NCBI RefSeq assembly: GCF_963082655.1
Contig: NC_081553.1
Location: 38,715,445 to 38,779,444, forward strand
Direction of reading: 5' to 3'
DNA length: 64,000 nucleotides
Source of the DNA: Stomoxys calcitrans
Taxonomy: Eukaryota > Arthropoda > Insecta > Diptera > Muscidae
Below the pieces are notes generated by a model. The model was not told the DNA's origin, ran no database searches, and saw only the letters and a program-made list of their open reading frames with translations. A program made the translations under genes and the position numbers. Positions within the stretch are counted from its first letter, which is position 1. Each line of letters begins with the position of its first letter. Shown in pieces: positions 25,863 through 38,459 of the stretch.

Positions 25863-27526
25863 TTATACCCTCCACCATAAGATGGGGGGTATACTAATTT
25901 CGTCATTCTGTTTGTAACTACTCGAAATATTCGTCTGAGACCCCATAAAGTATATATATTCTTGATCGTCGTGATATTTAATGTCGATCTAGCCATGTCC
26001 GTCCGTCTGTCCGTCCGTCCGTCCGTCCGTCCGTCCGTCCGTCCGTCCGTCTGTCTGTCGAAAGCACGCTAACTTCCGAAGGAATAAAGCTAGCCGCTTG
26101 AAATTTTGCACAAATACTTCTTATTAGTGTAGGTCGGTTGGTATTGTAAATGGGCCATATCGGTCCATGTTTTGATATAGCTGCCATATAAACCGATCTT
26201 GGGTCTTGACTTCTTGAGCCTGTAGAGTGCGCAATTCTTATCCGATTGGAACGAAATTTTGCATGACGTGTTTTGCTATGATATCCAACAACTGTGCCAA
26301 GTATGGTTCAAATCGGTCCATAACCTGATATAGCTGCCATATAAACCGATCTTGGGTCTTGACTTCTTGAGCCTCTAGCGTGCGCAATTCTTATCCGATC
26401 AGAATGAAATTTTGCACAACGTGTTTTGTTATGATATCCAACAACTGTGCCAAGTATGGTTCAAATCGGTCCATAACCTGATATAGCTGCCATATAAACC
26501 GATCTGGGGTCTTGACTTCTTGAGCCTCTAGAGTGCGCAATTCTTATCCGATTGGAATGAAATTTTGCACGACGTGTTTTCTTATTATGTCCAACAACAG
26601 TGCCAAGTATGGTTTAAATCGGTCCATAACCTGTTATAGCTACCATATAAACCGATCCTGGGTCTTGACTTCTTGAGCTTCTAGAGTGCGCAATTCTTAT
26701 CCGATTGGAATGGAATTTCGCACGACGTGTTTTGTTATGATACCCAACAACTGTGCCAAGTATGGTTCAAATCGCTCCATAACCTGATATAGCTACCATA
26801 TAAACCGATCTTGGGTCTTGACTTCTTGACCCTCTAGAGGGCACAATTCTTATCCGATTTGAATGAATTTTTGCACGAAGTATTTCGTTATGATATCCAA
26901 CAACTGTGCCAAGTATTGTTCAAATCGGTTCATAAACTGATATAGCTGTCATATAAACAGATCTGGGGATTTGATTTCTTGAGCTTCTAGAGGCCGCAAT
27001 TCCTATCCGATTTGGCTGAAATTTTGCATGACGTATTTTATTTTTACTTTCAACAACTGGGTCAAATAAGGTTTAAATCGGTTCATAACCTGATATAGCT
27101 GCCATATAAACCGATCTGGGATCTTGACTTCTTGACCCCTAGAGGTCGCAATTATTATCCGATATGCCTGAAATTTTGTACGATGGATCCTCTCATGACC
27201 ATCAACAAACGTGTTTATTATGGTCTGAATCGGTCTATAGCCCGATACAGATCCCATATAAATCGTTCTCTCTATTTTACTTCGTGAGCCCCAATGGGCG
27301 CAATTCTTAAACGAATTGGCTGAAATTTTACACAGGCCTCCAACATATAATTTAATTGTGGTCCGAACCGGACCATATCTTGATATCGTTTTAATAGCAG
27401 AGTAACTCTTTTCTTATATCCTTTTTTGCCTAAGAAGAGATGCCGGGAAAAGAACTTGACAAATGCGATCCATGGTGGAGGGTATATAAGATTCGGCCCG
27501 GCCGAACTTAGCACGCTTTTACTTGT
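25863..27526 (+). mobile_element. Non-autonomous rolling-circle-like repeat, subfamily A, full-length copy
   Basis: The 5' TATACCCTCCACCATAAGAT, core CCCATAAAGTATATATATTC and (GTCC)n microsatellite are followed by seven GATATAGCTGCCATATA-type units. Their anchors are 26174, 26327, 26480, 26633, 26786, 26939 and 27092, exactly 153 bp apart. The 3' end carries ATGGTGGAGGGTATATAAG, inverted relative to the 5' end, then the palindrome TTCGGCCCGGCCGAA and CTTAGCACGCTTTTACTTGT. Subterminal inverted repeats, internal minisatellite and 3' hairpin fit Helentron-derived non-autonomous elements. It has no coding capacity. Confidence 0.88.
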
Positions 27527-27529
27527 TAT

Positions 27530-28480
27530 TATTTACCCATAATAACGCATTGGGTAAATAAAACTTTGCCAACACACCGCACCACACCACACCACACAGC
27601 TTAGAGATAACATGATAATTTCTTGATTAATTTCATTATATTTATTTCGTTTGTACTATCAGATTGCTGACTTTACTTACTTTGCTGCGTTGCCTGGGCT
27701 ATCTTTTGTTGGCTTTTCAAAGCAAAAATGCTTTTCTTGAATCCCAAAAAAAAAAAACACTCACAAAACAGAACATATGTATGTACACATGTAGTCTAGC
27801 AGTCCAAGAAAAAAAAATCACTTGCTTATCTTAAGGCTTCTGTATTTAAACTTCATTATCAAAGAAGCCAGTCAGCCAGTCAACCAGCCAGCTAGCTGGC
27901 CAAGTAATTTTGTGTATTCTCTCTAATGTTTATTTAACTTTAGTGAAAAAAAGTCTAACAAAACAGAACAAAAATGTCTTAGTTATCAACAAATAACACA
28001 CCGAAAATATTAATCATAAAAAATAGACGTTAAACTAAAAATGTGATTTCTTATGTTATTTTTAAAAACTTCCCAACTTGCACCGGGGGGAGGCCAAGAA
28101 GCAAAGGTAATGTTTCCTTTTTTTGCCTTACTCACGTCATTTGTTTTAAGATAATTTGTTGGGGGGTTTTATTTTGTTTTTGTTCAATTCCATAAAACAA
28201 TATCGTCAAAGACCAGAAGTCGCAACTATCAGTTAACCTTAAAGCTAATTTCTATTAAGTACTTTAACATGAAATTATTATGTTATATTTCAAGAGCAGA
28301 TAGTAAAAAGAAACAGCAGGAAAATCAGGTCTACAATTTATAAATTAATATGGCAACGTGATAAGATTTTTCCACCAAATGGGGTGAAGTTTTGAAAAAA
28401 AAAAATCAAAAAGTTAAAAAACACACTGCTTCTTCAACTTCTTGTCATATTGACAAGAAAAATTTACTTTTCTTCGTTGA
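27530..28480. other. Unique intronic sequence
   Basis: Short CCACA repeats at 27571-27597 and CAGCCAGT repeats at 27866-27900. Nothing else recognised. Confidence 0.5.
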
Positions 28481-28519
28481 CAATTTTGCGCTTCTATCCA
28501 TGAATAACTTGATGTCCAG

Positions 28520-29010
28520 CAAGAATTTTTAGGTGGCATTGAAAATTTTATGTTCTTACAATTCTCATGTCGCTTTAGCTACATAATTTTGTTGTTAAAC
28601 TAATATTGAAATGGTCTGCAGATCAGAACCTAGTTCCAGTTTCCCAGTTTTCTTTCTCTTGAATGCCAGTCCTTTAGCAAAAAAGAAGAATTTTAAGGTG
28701 GCATTGAAAATTAAATGTTCTTACAATTCTCATGTCGCTTTAGCTACATAGTTTTGTTGTTAAACCAATATTGAAATGGTATGCAGATCAGAACCTAGTT
28801 CCAGTATCCCAGTTTTATTTCTCTAGGATGCCTGTCCTCTAGTAAAAAAAAAGAATTTTCAGGTGGTATTGAAAATTTAACGTTCTTACAGTTCTTATGT
28901 CGTTTTAGCTACATACTTTTGTTGTTAAACCAATATTGAAATGGTCTGCAGATCAGAACCTAGTTCCAGTATCCCAGTTTTTTTTTTCTCTTCCATTCCT
29001 CTCCTATAGC
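28520..29010 (+). repeat. Three-copy tandem array, period 165 bp
   Basis: AGGTGG(C/T)ATTGAAAATT recurs at 28531, 28696 and 28861, exactly 165 bp apart. Shared blocks include TCTCATGTCGCTTTAGCTAC and GCAGATCAGAACCTAGTTCC. This array does not contain the 20-bp motif. Confidence 0.92.
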
Positions 29011-29371
29011 AAAAAAAGTGCCAATATAACCTTCATCGATCTTGAGAGACCTGCCGAAAGTGGGAGTTAAAGTTTATATATTCGAAACATTTTCAGCCAG
29101 TGTTTTCGTAGTTAAGAGTCCAATCCGAAGAAGTTCCAGATATTCCTATCTGCTTCCCCAGTTTTTGGAATTCATACTAGAGATAATAGTATTGAACAAC
29201 CGCTTAAAATTTATGCCCCTCATAGAGACCAGAATTTTATTTGAAAGCGCAGGACTCAACCTACTAAAATTTATTGAGGACAAAAATTGATTCTTCTAGA
29301 AATAAAAATTCTTTTATCGAAAATCCTTGGCCTGCTGAAAGTGGGGGTCAAATGTTACTTTGTCGTTACTA

Positions 29372-29608
29372 TTGGGTTGCCCAAAAAGTAATTGCGGATT
29401 TTTTAAAAGAAAGTAAATGCATTTTTAATAAAACTTAGAATGAACTTTAATCAAATATACTTTTTTTACACTTTTTTTCTAAAGCAAGCTAAAAGTAACA
29501 GCTGATATCTGACAGAAGAAAGAATGCAATTACAGAGTCACAAGCTGTGAAAAAATTTGTCAACGCCGACTATATGAAAAATCCGCAATTACTTTTTGGG
29601 CAACCCTA
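29372..29608 (+). mobile_element. mariner-type MITE, 237 bp, flanked by TA
   Basis: The left end TTGGGTTGCCCAAAAAGTAA continues TTGCGGATTTTT. The right end is its inverse, AAAAATCCGCAATTACTTTT then TGGGCAACCCTA. TA dinucleotides flank both ends (29370-29371 and 29609-29610), as expected for Tc1/mariner TA target duplication. There is no transposase inside, so it is an internally deleted derivative. A truncated copy lies at 55238. Confidence 0.93.
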
Positions 29609-29754
29609 TAGTTTCCTTATATTGTTTTCGGAGTAAGAGCCCCAGTCCCGTAGAAGTCTCACACTTGCCGACCAAATTTTGCCGTTTTTGGCACCCATTC
29701 TAGGGAAAATAGTATGAAACAATCTTTCGAACTGGATTTCAGTCGTGGAGAGAC

Positions 29755-30072
29755 GAGAATTTACTTCGAACGCACTGTACTTAACCCACAAAAATTTATT
29801 GAGAACAAAAATTAATTCTTATAGAAAAATGTTTTAAACCCCTTTTCTCCCCCTATAACTTTGTAAAACCCAATTGGTTTGCTTACACTAAGAAGTTAAT
29901 AACCTTGGCTATTCAAAGGACTGGTTTACATTTAAAACTATTACCATTACAAAACTTAACACAAATTTAAATATGTTTATTTAAGAGATTTCCTTTATAG
30001 AACAGTCAAATAAATCTGTTATAAGGCTTCACTAAGTTTTGTGAAAAATGTCGCTACGATCCTACTTTTTTT
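29755..30072 (+). repeat. Unit 1 of a dispersed tandem block, interrupted by an insertion
   Basis: CGAACGCACTGTACTTAACC, the motif (29798), CTTTGTAAAACCCAATTGGT, AAGGCTTCACTAAGTTTT and GATCCTACTTTTTTT match units at 31905 and 32360. The unit resumes at 31758 (AACTTTAGGTAACCATTGC) after the 30073-31757 element. Confidence 0.9.
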
Positions 30073-31757
30073 ATACCCACCACCGAAGGATGGGGGTATA
30101 TTCATTTTGTCATTCCGTTTGCAACACATCGAAATATCCATTTCCGACCCTATAAAGTATATATATTCTTGATCAGCGTAAAAATCTAAGACGATCTAGA
30201 CATGTCCGTCCGTCTGTCCGTCTGTCCGTCTGTCTGTTGAAATCACGCTACAGTCTTTAAAAATAGAGATATTGAGCTGAAATTTTGCACAGATTCTTTT
30301 TTTGTCCATAAGCAGGTTAAGTTCGAAGATGGGCTATATCGGACTATATCTTGATATAGCCACCATATAGACCGATCCGCCGATTTAGGGTCTTAGGCCC
30401 ATAAAAGCCACATTTATTATCCGATTTTGCTGAAATTTGGGACAGTGAGTTGTGTTAAGACCTTCGACATTCTTTGTCAATTTGGCTCAGATCGGTCCAG
30501 ATTTGGATATAGCTGCCATATAGACCGATCCTCCGATTTAGGGTCTAAGGCCCATAAAAGCCACATTTATTATCCGATTTCGCTGAAATATGGGCAAGTG
30601 AGTTGTGTTAAGCCCTTCGACATTCTTCGTTAAATTGGCCCAGATCGGTTCAGATTTGGATATAGCTGCCATATAGACCGATCCTCCGGTTTAGGGTCTT
30701 AGGCCCACAAAAGCCACATTTATTATCCGATTTTGATGAAATTCGGGACAGTGAATTGTGTAAGGCCCATCGACATCCTTCGTAAATTTGGCTCAGATCG
30801 GTTCAGATTTGGATATAGCTGCAATATAGATCGATCCTCCGATTTATGGTGTTAGGCCCATAAAAGCCACATTTATTGTCGGATTTTGCTGAAATTTGGG
30901 TCAGTGAGTTGTGTTAGGCTCTTCGACATATTTCTTCAATTTGGCCCTGATCGGTTCAGATTTGGATATAGCTGCCATATGGACCGATTTCTTGATTTAT
31001 GGTTTTGGGCCCATAAAATTCTCATTTATTATCCGATGTCGCCGAAATTTGGGATAGTGTGTTAAGTTAAGCCCCTTGACATACTTCTGCAATATCGCAC
31101 AGATCGGTCCAGATTTGGATATAGCTGCCATATAGACCGATATCTAGGTTTTAGGTTTTGGGGCCATAAAAGACGCATTTATTGTCCGATGTCGCTGAAA
31201 TTTGAGACAGTGAGTTTGGCTAGGCTCTTCGACGTCCTTCTTCAATTTTGCCCAGATCGGTCCAGATTTGAATATAGCTTCCATATAAACCGATCTCTCG
31301 ATTTTAGGTTTGGGCCAATAAAAGAGGCATTTATTGTCCGATTTCGCCAAAATTTAGGACAGAGCTTTGTGTTAGGCTCTTCGACATTTTTATGCAACTT
31401 GGCCCAAATCGGTCCAGATTTGGATATAGCTGCCATGAAGACCGATATCTCGATTTAAAGTCTTGGCCCCATAAAAGGCGCATTTATAATCCGATTTCAC
31501 TGAAATTTGACACAGTGACTTATATTAGGATTTTCGACATCCGCGTCGTATATAGTTCAGATCGGTTTATTTTTAGATATAGCTAGTGTACTTATTAGTA
31601 TTTGGTCCAAATCGGAACATATTTTGATGAAACTGATATGGGACATAAGGTATGAAATTTTCACCGAATTTTGATGAAAGGTGATTTACATATATACCCG
31701 AGGTGGTGGGTATCCAAAGTTCGGCCCGGCCAAACTTAACGCCTTTTTACTTGTTTT
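30073..31757 (+). mobile_element. Non-autonomous rolling-circle-like repeat, subfamily B, full length with inferable empty site
   Basis: The 5' ATACCCACCACCGAAGGATG leads to CCTATAAAGTATATATATTC, a GTCCGTCTGTCC block, and about nine units around GGATATAGCTGCCATATAGA at about 153-bp spacing. The 3' end has GAGGTGGTGGGTATCC, TTCGGCCCGGCCAAAC and TTTTTACTTGTTTT. A duplicate of the host unit at 32216-32236 shows the unoccupied site (CCTAC, seven T, AAC), so the element inserted within T/A without a target duplication beyond the T run. Confidence 0.88.
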
Positions 31758-31794
31758 AACTTTAGGTAACCATTGCGGAACCTTTGTTCCACTA

Positions 31795-31902
31795 GCCGAA
31801 TATAGAATTGTTTTACAAGCGCCCAGATCCTCTGCCCTTCTTCTTCAACTTCTGGGGCCCAATTTCGCAATGTCTGTCATCACTTGGTCTTTCCAGAATT
31901 GA
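31795..31902 (-). pseudogene. LINE C-terminal fragment (degenerate)
   Basis: The minus strand reads FWKDQVMTDIAKLGPRS, then a stop, then RRRAEDLGACKTIL. This matches the pattern of the basic tail found at the end of many non-LTR retrotransposon reverse transcriptase proteins (RWxDQVxxDxxxLGxRxWRRxAxDRxxWxxI). It has an in-frame stop and no remaining RT or endonuclease domain. It recurs in the tandem units at 32270-32345 and 32690-32850. Confidence 0.6.
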
Positions 31903-32689
31903 CTTCGAACGCACTGTACTTAACCTACAAAAATTTATTGAGAACAAAAATTGATTATTTTAGAAAAATGTCTTCTATAGTTTAAACCCCCTTTTCTCCT
32001 CCTACAACTTTGTAAAACCCAATTGGTTTGCTTACACTAAGAAGTTAATAATCTTGGATGTTCAAAGAACTGGTTAACACCAAAAACTATTACAACGATA
32101 TTCATAAAACTTAATGTAGATTTAAATAGTTTTATTTGAGAGCTTTCCTTTATAGAATGGTCAAATAAACCTATTTTAAGGCTTCACTAAGTTTTCGGAA
32201 TAAGGCCGTTACGATCCTACTTTTTTTAACTTTAGGTAACCATTGCTGAAGCCGAATATGGTATTGTTTTACAATCGCCCAGATCTTCTGCCCTTCTTCT
32301 TCAACTTCTGGTGCCCAATTTCGCAATGTCTGTCATCACTTGGTCTCTCGAGAATTTACTTCGAACGCACTGTACTTAACCTACAAAAATTTATTGAGAA
32401 CAAAAATTGATTCTTTTAGAAAAATATATTCTTTAGTTTAAAACCCCTTTTCTCCCCCTACAACTTTGTAAAGCCCAATTGGTTTGCTTACACTAAGAAG
32501 TTAATAATCTTGGATGTTCAAAGAACTGGTTTACACCAGAAACTATTAAAATGATATTCACAAAACTTAATGCAGTTTTAAATAGGTTTGTTTGAGAGCT
32601 TTCATTTATAGAACAGTCAAATAAACCTATTTTAAGGCTTCACTAAGTTTTCGGAATAAGGCCGTTACGATCCTACTTGTTTTTAACTT

Positions 32690-32850
32690 TAGGTAACCAT
32701 TGCGGAACCTTTGTTTCACTAACTGAATTGATTTCCAAGCTCCCAGATTTTCTGCGCTTCTTCTCCAAGCTTTGGGGCCCAATTTCATCATTTGGTCTTT
32801 CCGTCGGAGTTTTGGTCTTGCTCTTTTGCGTATTTTATTGTGGTCCCCTA
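32690..32850 (-). pseudogene. LINE C-terminal fragment (degenerate, related to 31795)
   Basis: The minus strand reads RARPKLRRKDQMMKLGPKAW, then RRSAENLGAWKSI and QRFRNGYLKLK. It is the same tail motif as at 31795-31902 and longer open here, but there is no upstream RT domain, so it is a relic carried by the tandem unit. Confidence 0.6.
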
Positions 32851-32939
32851 GTAAGGATCTGACTACAGGACTGTTTATATTGTTCACTTATAAGAGTGAT
32901 AATAAGAAACCTCCTTGCAAGGTATTCTTAGTTACAGTA

Positions 32940-33300
32940 AATCGGGAGACCAATATGTATAGCAGTTATATCCAAATATATCCGAGTTGCACCATTTCCG
33001 GGGACGACGTGTAGGTGTTAAGCTTTGCTCACCCTACTTAATTTCATCAAAATCGCTATTTATAGGTGAAAACCCTTCTATCTGGAGATGGGTCTATATA
33101 ATAGCCATACCCAAAAATGGAGTGATCTACAACCATAGTCGACATGACCGTCAATGGGCTGAGTACAGCTCACTGTGTTCTATTTAAGCGAAATCGGGCA
33201 ATAAATGTGGCTTTTATTGGCCTGAGACCTTAAATCGGGAGATGGATCCATACGGGGGATATATAGGGATACAGTTCTAATTAAACCATATTAGGCGCGG
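32940..33300 (-). repeat. Diverged inverted fragment of subfamily B element
   Basis: On the minus strand, blocks such as AATAAAAGCCACATTTATT, CCCGATTTCGCTT and ATATGG-type segments match subfamily B internal units. No termini remain. Confidence 0.6.
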
Positions 33301-36300
33301 ATATCGAGAATCCTAACTTAAATTGAGGATATTTGTGATTTTATTGTTGACCTTTGGAATTTCATAACTTTGTCTTCTTGGTTTGGCTCCAGGTCATCGA
33401 AAAATTTTAAAAACAGGTGTTGGTGTTTTATTTTTTTTTTTTTTGAACATTTGTCTTTTTGATTCTTTTGCCCTTCTTTTATTTATGTTGCCTCATTTTG
33501 ATTGGATTTCCTTCTCCAATTGAAACCAATAGGTTTTGTTTCTAGATTAGTAGAATAGGAAGCAATATAAAATCCTTTTTAAAAAGTTAAGACAAAAAGT
33601 GAGGGTTGCTTTTTAACCTTTTTTTAAGTATTTGTGTTCAAAAACACTTTTTTTTAGATTCTATATTTTTTTGTTTAATTTCATTAAATATTTAAAATTT
33701 AATTGATATAACAATATGATAAGATTTGTTAAAAAAAATATTTCATAATATATTTTTACATTTTGTTTTTTTATCTACAAGTTATAACCTTTAAAATTTT
33801 ATTGATAACATCAGTTCGTAGAATTTATTCAAACACTTAACTTATAGTCCCAAAGTTCAAGTTTTCATACATATTTCAACAAAGCATTCTTCCTTACATC
33901 AGTTATATGTCTCATATCCAAGAACGCTGCACGATTTAGAATCAGAATTGGCAAATTTTCTTTCAATTTTGAAGAAAGATTTCTTTTTGAAAGAATATTT
34001 TTTTAAATTATTATTAATTTTTTATAGAGAATATCTAGTAACGAACTTTTAGAAGTTAGGCAAGTGTGTGCTATTCTCAAAACAATTTGAATGGCGTGGT
34101 GGATCGCTATTTCTTAAACGCCATCTTCATCAACACTTCATCATCTTCATCAACACCTTTGACAAATTGACAAAGATGTCTACATGCCAAACGACTATTG
34201 ATTACGACGTAGAGCACGCTTTTGTTCTGTTATAGGATTCGATAAGTCCTCTCGCTCTTCCAAGCTTAGTAAGAGAGCAGAATATTAAATTTTTTTTTTA
34301 ATATTTTTAAATGACTGCGATCATATAAAATGTTATTGAGTTCAAAAATTGATTAGATTTTGAAGACACCGTCTAAGGCCATCATTTGTAGTACCAAAGA
34401 TCCGATTTGCATCCAAAGTTCTCTAAAGCATCTTTCTCTGATTGAGTGGTAGAGGATTAGAATAGCTCAAAAGTGTTACTCAATTGAAAATTCAACCACT
34501 TTTCAACATTTGCAAAATTGCATTTAATGTTTTTTTTTTCAATAAATCATTTTCATCATGCTTTTTATGGCAACTGTTCTTCAAGAGGGCTTTATTGCTT
34601 TAAATTTGCAAAATTAGTTCCTTGTTCATTGATGGCTGGCCATATTATAGGTGATTTTCGAGATGATGATGATAAAAATAATGATGCGGATGCTGCAGAA
34701 TGCTAAACAAACCAAAACAATTAAATTCCATGAGCACAATTAAATTCAAAAGGTGCCAATCCACAAACACATAAAATGTACCATCAGACAGTTAGTCATT
34801 CAGTCAGTCATTTCTACGTTTTCGCGGTGGTAATCGAATAGTTCAACATTGTTGCAAAGTGGTGGGGGTGGGGGGGAGGGAGTCTGTCTGGCATTACAGT
34901 TGGTGGTAATCAAATATGGTTTAGATTTAAGTAGGCATGCATATACGAACGAACCTAAAGCAAAAACCAACCAACCATTCATCTAACAATTCGCCCCCAT
35001 ATAAACCTCAACTCCCTCTCCACACCAATAGGCGAAACACCTACCTACAAATTATGAATTGCGCATGTCGTTGTATGGACTTTCTGTTTGGGGGCTGGGT
35101 GTGTGTGTGTGTGTTTTTTTTTTTAATATGAGAGTGGAGATTCGTACACAACCTTAATTAAGCTCAAAGGGAGTAATTTCATATTATAAACGCCATTGTT
35201 ATTATTATTGTATTGTGTATTGTTGTTGTTGTTGTTCTTGCTTTCAGATTTCTATATTTAATTCTCAAACACAGCAGTAAAAGCTTAAGTGAAATCTTAG
35301 ACCCTTTTTAGTCTGTTGTGTGTGTATGAAAGCAGGGTATATTTTTTTTTTTTTGTTGCCCCCCCCCAAAAACAACAACCAAGTGTGTGAAGAGAAACCT
35401 CAAAAACAAATATGACAACAACATCAGCCATGGTGGTGATACAGCAAGAACTCATACATATTGTACTTGTAATAGCAGGAACAGGAATAAGCATCAGCAG
35501 ACAGTTCGTCATACCAGGCCACAATCAAAACGGTTTGAGTGGCATGTAGCTGTAGTCAGTGGTGGCTAATACAACATCAAAAAACCTTGTAAAACAAATC
35601 CATCAAAATAAACAAATCATCATGTTTTAGTTTGTTCTCTCTCTCTCTCTACCTAAGCTCTCTTGGCTATATAGCCAAATATAGAAGAGATTTTGGCATG
35701 CTCTCATATTTGATGTAAGTGAAATCATGAAGTACACACACACAGAACAACTCTGACAATATAAAGGATTTAATTATTTGTTTTAAGGATATCAGTCAGG
35801 GTTTTTGTATTCCAAAGGGATGCCTTAAGTAGGACATAAAACGTATGTTTTCTGTTATTGGTTTTGTTTGATTAGTTAGTAAAATTTGTTTTGTTGTTGG
35901 CTTAAGTGAAGAGTGTTTACTGGGTAATCACTATTGTGATTGTTGTTGTTCAATGCAAGTTTTGTCTGATGGGGTGTCGAAAATTCTTTGTTTTGGTTTT
36001 ATGTTTTTTCTTCAATTGTGGTTTAAGGATAAATTTCTGGTTTTTTGGAATTGTTTATCATATCTACGAATGCAGTTCCCAGGTTATTTTTCTTGGCTAA
36101 ACTAGTGCTGAAGCAAGGGTTATAGAATTATTATGAGACGTAATCCTCAATCCTTTGTCAAAATATTTTAGGCCCCTAGGCGTAATGGTTTGGTTAACAA
36201 GCTAAGCCTAGCCCCAAGCGTTGAATAGTATGAAAATAAATTCTCATGATTTGTAGGAAAATGGAATTCCATACAAAAAACCATATGATACAGAGAAAGG

Positions 36301-38300
36301 GGAAAAGCTAAAGGAAAAAGGCTTTACAATTGTCATATGTATTAACACAAATTTTATTGAGATCAAAAATTGATTACAAGGTGTGAAAGGATAGTATCGA
36401 ATAACATAAAAATCGTGTACAAATTTATTGTACATTATTTATAAAAAGTTACATTTGTAGACAATTTTTTTAATATTCTTTTTTAATGAGTAAAAAATAT
36501 TTTAAATATTTTGTGAGATATTGTGTTTGTTTTTAAATTATTTAAATTTTATTGAGATCACAAATTGATTTTTAAATACTTGTTTTAAAGAAAAAAAAAC
36601 TTTTTTTATTTTTAAAAATTTTTTTAATTTTTTTTACCAAAAAACCTAACGCAAAAAATCAGAAGAAAAAAGAAGATGGATTAAAAAATGTTTTTTTTTT
36701 TAATTATTAAAAAATAATATTTATACTTTTAAAGATATTTTGTTTATTTTTATAATGCGAGCATATAAAAACAATATTGAAAATTTTATTCAACAATTGA
36801 CTTTTACAAATATTGCCATACATTTTGCATTGATTATGCTAAAGATTGTGTAAAAACAAATCTACCTCGCTTCTCGCATTGAATTTTCATTGAATTTGGC
36901 TACATGTGTAAACAACATGTACATATCGTTGTCGCTCATAAATTCCTGAGCAGCTTTCATTGATATCTCATTTAAAAGTCAAACCACCACCACCACCCAC
37001 CATTGTTGCCTTTATTGGCTGCAATGGGGCAAATTCCCTCTCCCAAACCCCATAAATATTTAATAAACTCATACTGTTCTATTAAAATGATTAAAAATTA
37101 AAACAAAAGCAAACACCTGCATCAGAAGCAGCAGCAAGAGCAATTCTGCACACTTTTTGTTGGCACTTCACTTGGCTACAAAATGAGACGAGGTACGACA
37201 TACCAACACTTGGGACTGGCTGCAAGCCACTAAATACCAAACACCAAAATCCCTTAGGAAAAGTCACATGAGTTGCTGGTAAAAAAGGAAGAAAAGCAGG
37301 CTCTTGCCGCCAACATGCCAACCAGCCAAACATCATGCATCAATGTGGTCTTCAGTCAGTTTACCTCGGCTCAGCTCAGTTCAGTTTTGATAAGGCACTT
37401 TTACTCTGTAAACTGTACCGTGCATACAACCCACCATCACCATCATCATCATCATCACTCCACTACCTTTGAGGCTTGTGAGGAGCTGAGAGCAGTGACT
37501 ACAAGTGTCTTTAGTCAGCATTTAAAGTTTATAAATAAATAATTTGCAACCTTTTTGTTTCGGTATAAAGTCCCAGAACCCCCCCTACAACAGTCCTTTC
37601 TTAAGACACTGGTGATGACTATAGCTGAGGACAACTGTAAGCATAGGCAGCTAGTGTTTTGAGGGGGGGAGGGCGCTGTAGAGAGCACCAAATAAACGTG
37701 ACTAAATTGTTAAAGATAACAAGATACAAATAATGGAAATGAAATTGAAACTCACCAAAGAACCAAATGGCACCACCGTAGACATTGTTGAAAGAGAAAG
37801 AGCCAGCCAGCCATTGGATTGGAAAACATATATAACAACCTAAAGCAATACATATCTAAACTTTGAAGTTCTTTTTGACGTGCAAAAGAAGTCTTAGACT
37901 TTTGTTGGCAGTTTTTGAAAAAAAAAAACTATTTTGTATCAAAAAGTTGATCACTTTATTGGTCTTTAGCTGCAAGGGAGACAAATAAATTGTTTCATGT
38001 TTTTGTATGCCTTTTAAAAGCCCAAGAGCTGATAGGAACACAAAAAAAATGGTCCCTTAAGATTTGTTTTTAAAAGGAGAACTGATCATTGGCGGCAACA
38101 GTTTTATTGAATGAATATGCCGATTAAAGTTCAAGTTCACGTTGTGGGCATAACAATTATTTTAATTCATAATATGATTATGGGGGAAGGGGGGGTAGGG
38201 AAAGAAAATATATCAAATAGTTGCTTTGCCTCTCCCCTCTCCCTTATGATCTATCTTTAATCATACATTTTTGTATCCATTTAACTGATTCTGAGTTTAT
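33300..38300. other. Long mostly unique intronic block
   Basis: It contains three motif copies (34335, 36356, 36551) and microsatellites: GT at 35099-35114, GTT at 35221-35235, CT at 35637-35650, CAT at 37436-37457. No gene is supported. Non-repetitive blocks like this are where conserved hth enhancers would be sought. Confidence 0.5.
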
Positions 38301-38459
38301 TTTATTGAGAACAAAAATTGATTCCTTTTTGATATTAGCAACAATAAAATAGTCTGTTGGGGAATAAAGCAAAGCATAGGTTCGCATTGACTTCCTTATA
38401 CTAGATAAGTAAACCCCCATCCTATGGTGGTAGATATAAAAAAAAGACAAAACTACAAA

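Larger units (their letters stand above)
31758..32850 (+). repeat. Tandem units 2 and 3 (456-bp offset) with the motif and LINE relics
   Basis: Motif copies at 31937 and 32393 are 456 bp apart, and the surrounding blocks (TTGGTTTGCTTACACTAAGA, TTCAAAGAACTGGTT, AAGGCTTCACTAAG) repeat. Between them lie minus-strand fragments resembling the C-terminus of non-LTR retrotransposon polyproteins. Confidence 0.88.

Noticed and set aside
28858..28866. TTTTCAG-GTGGTA as a splice or ratchet site
   Set aside because: It lies in the 165-bp triplication, where the other copies read TTTAG or TTAAG at the same place, so there is no conservation.
37273..37542. His-rich 89-codon open frame
   Set aside because: The histidine run comes from a CAT/CAC microsatellite, with no other protein features.
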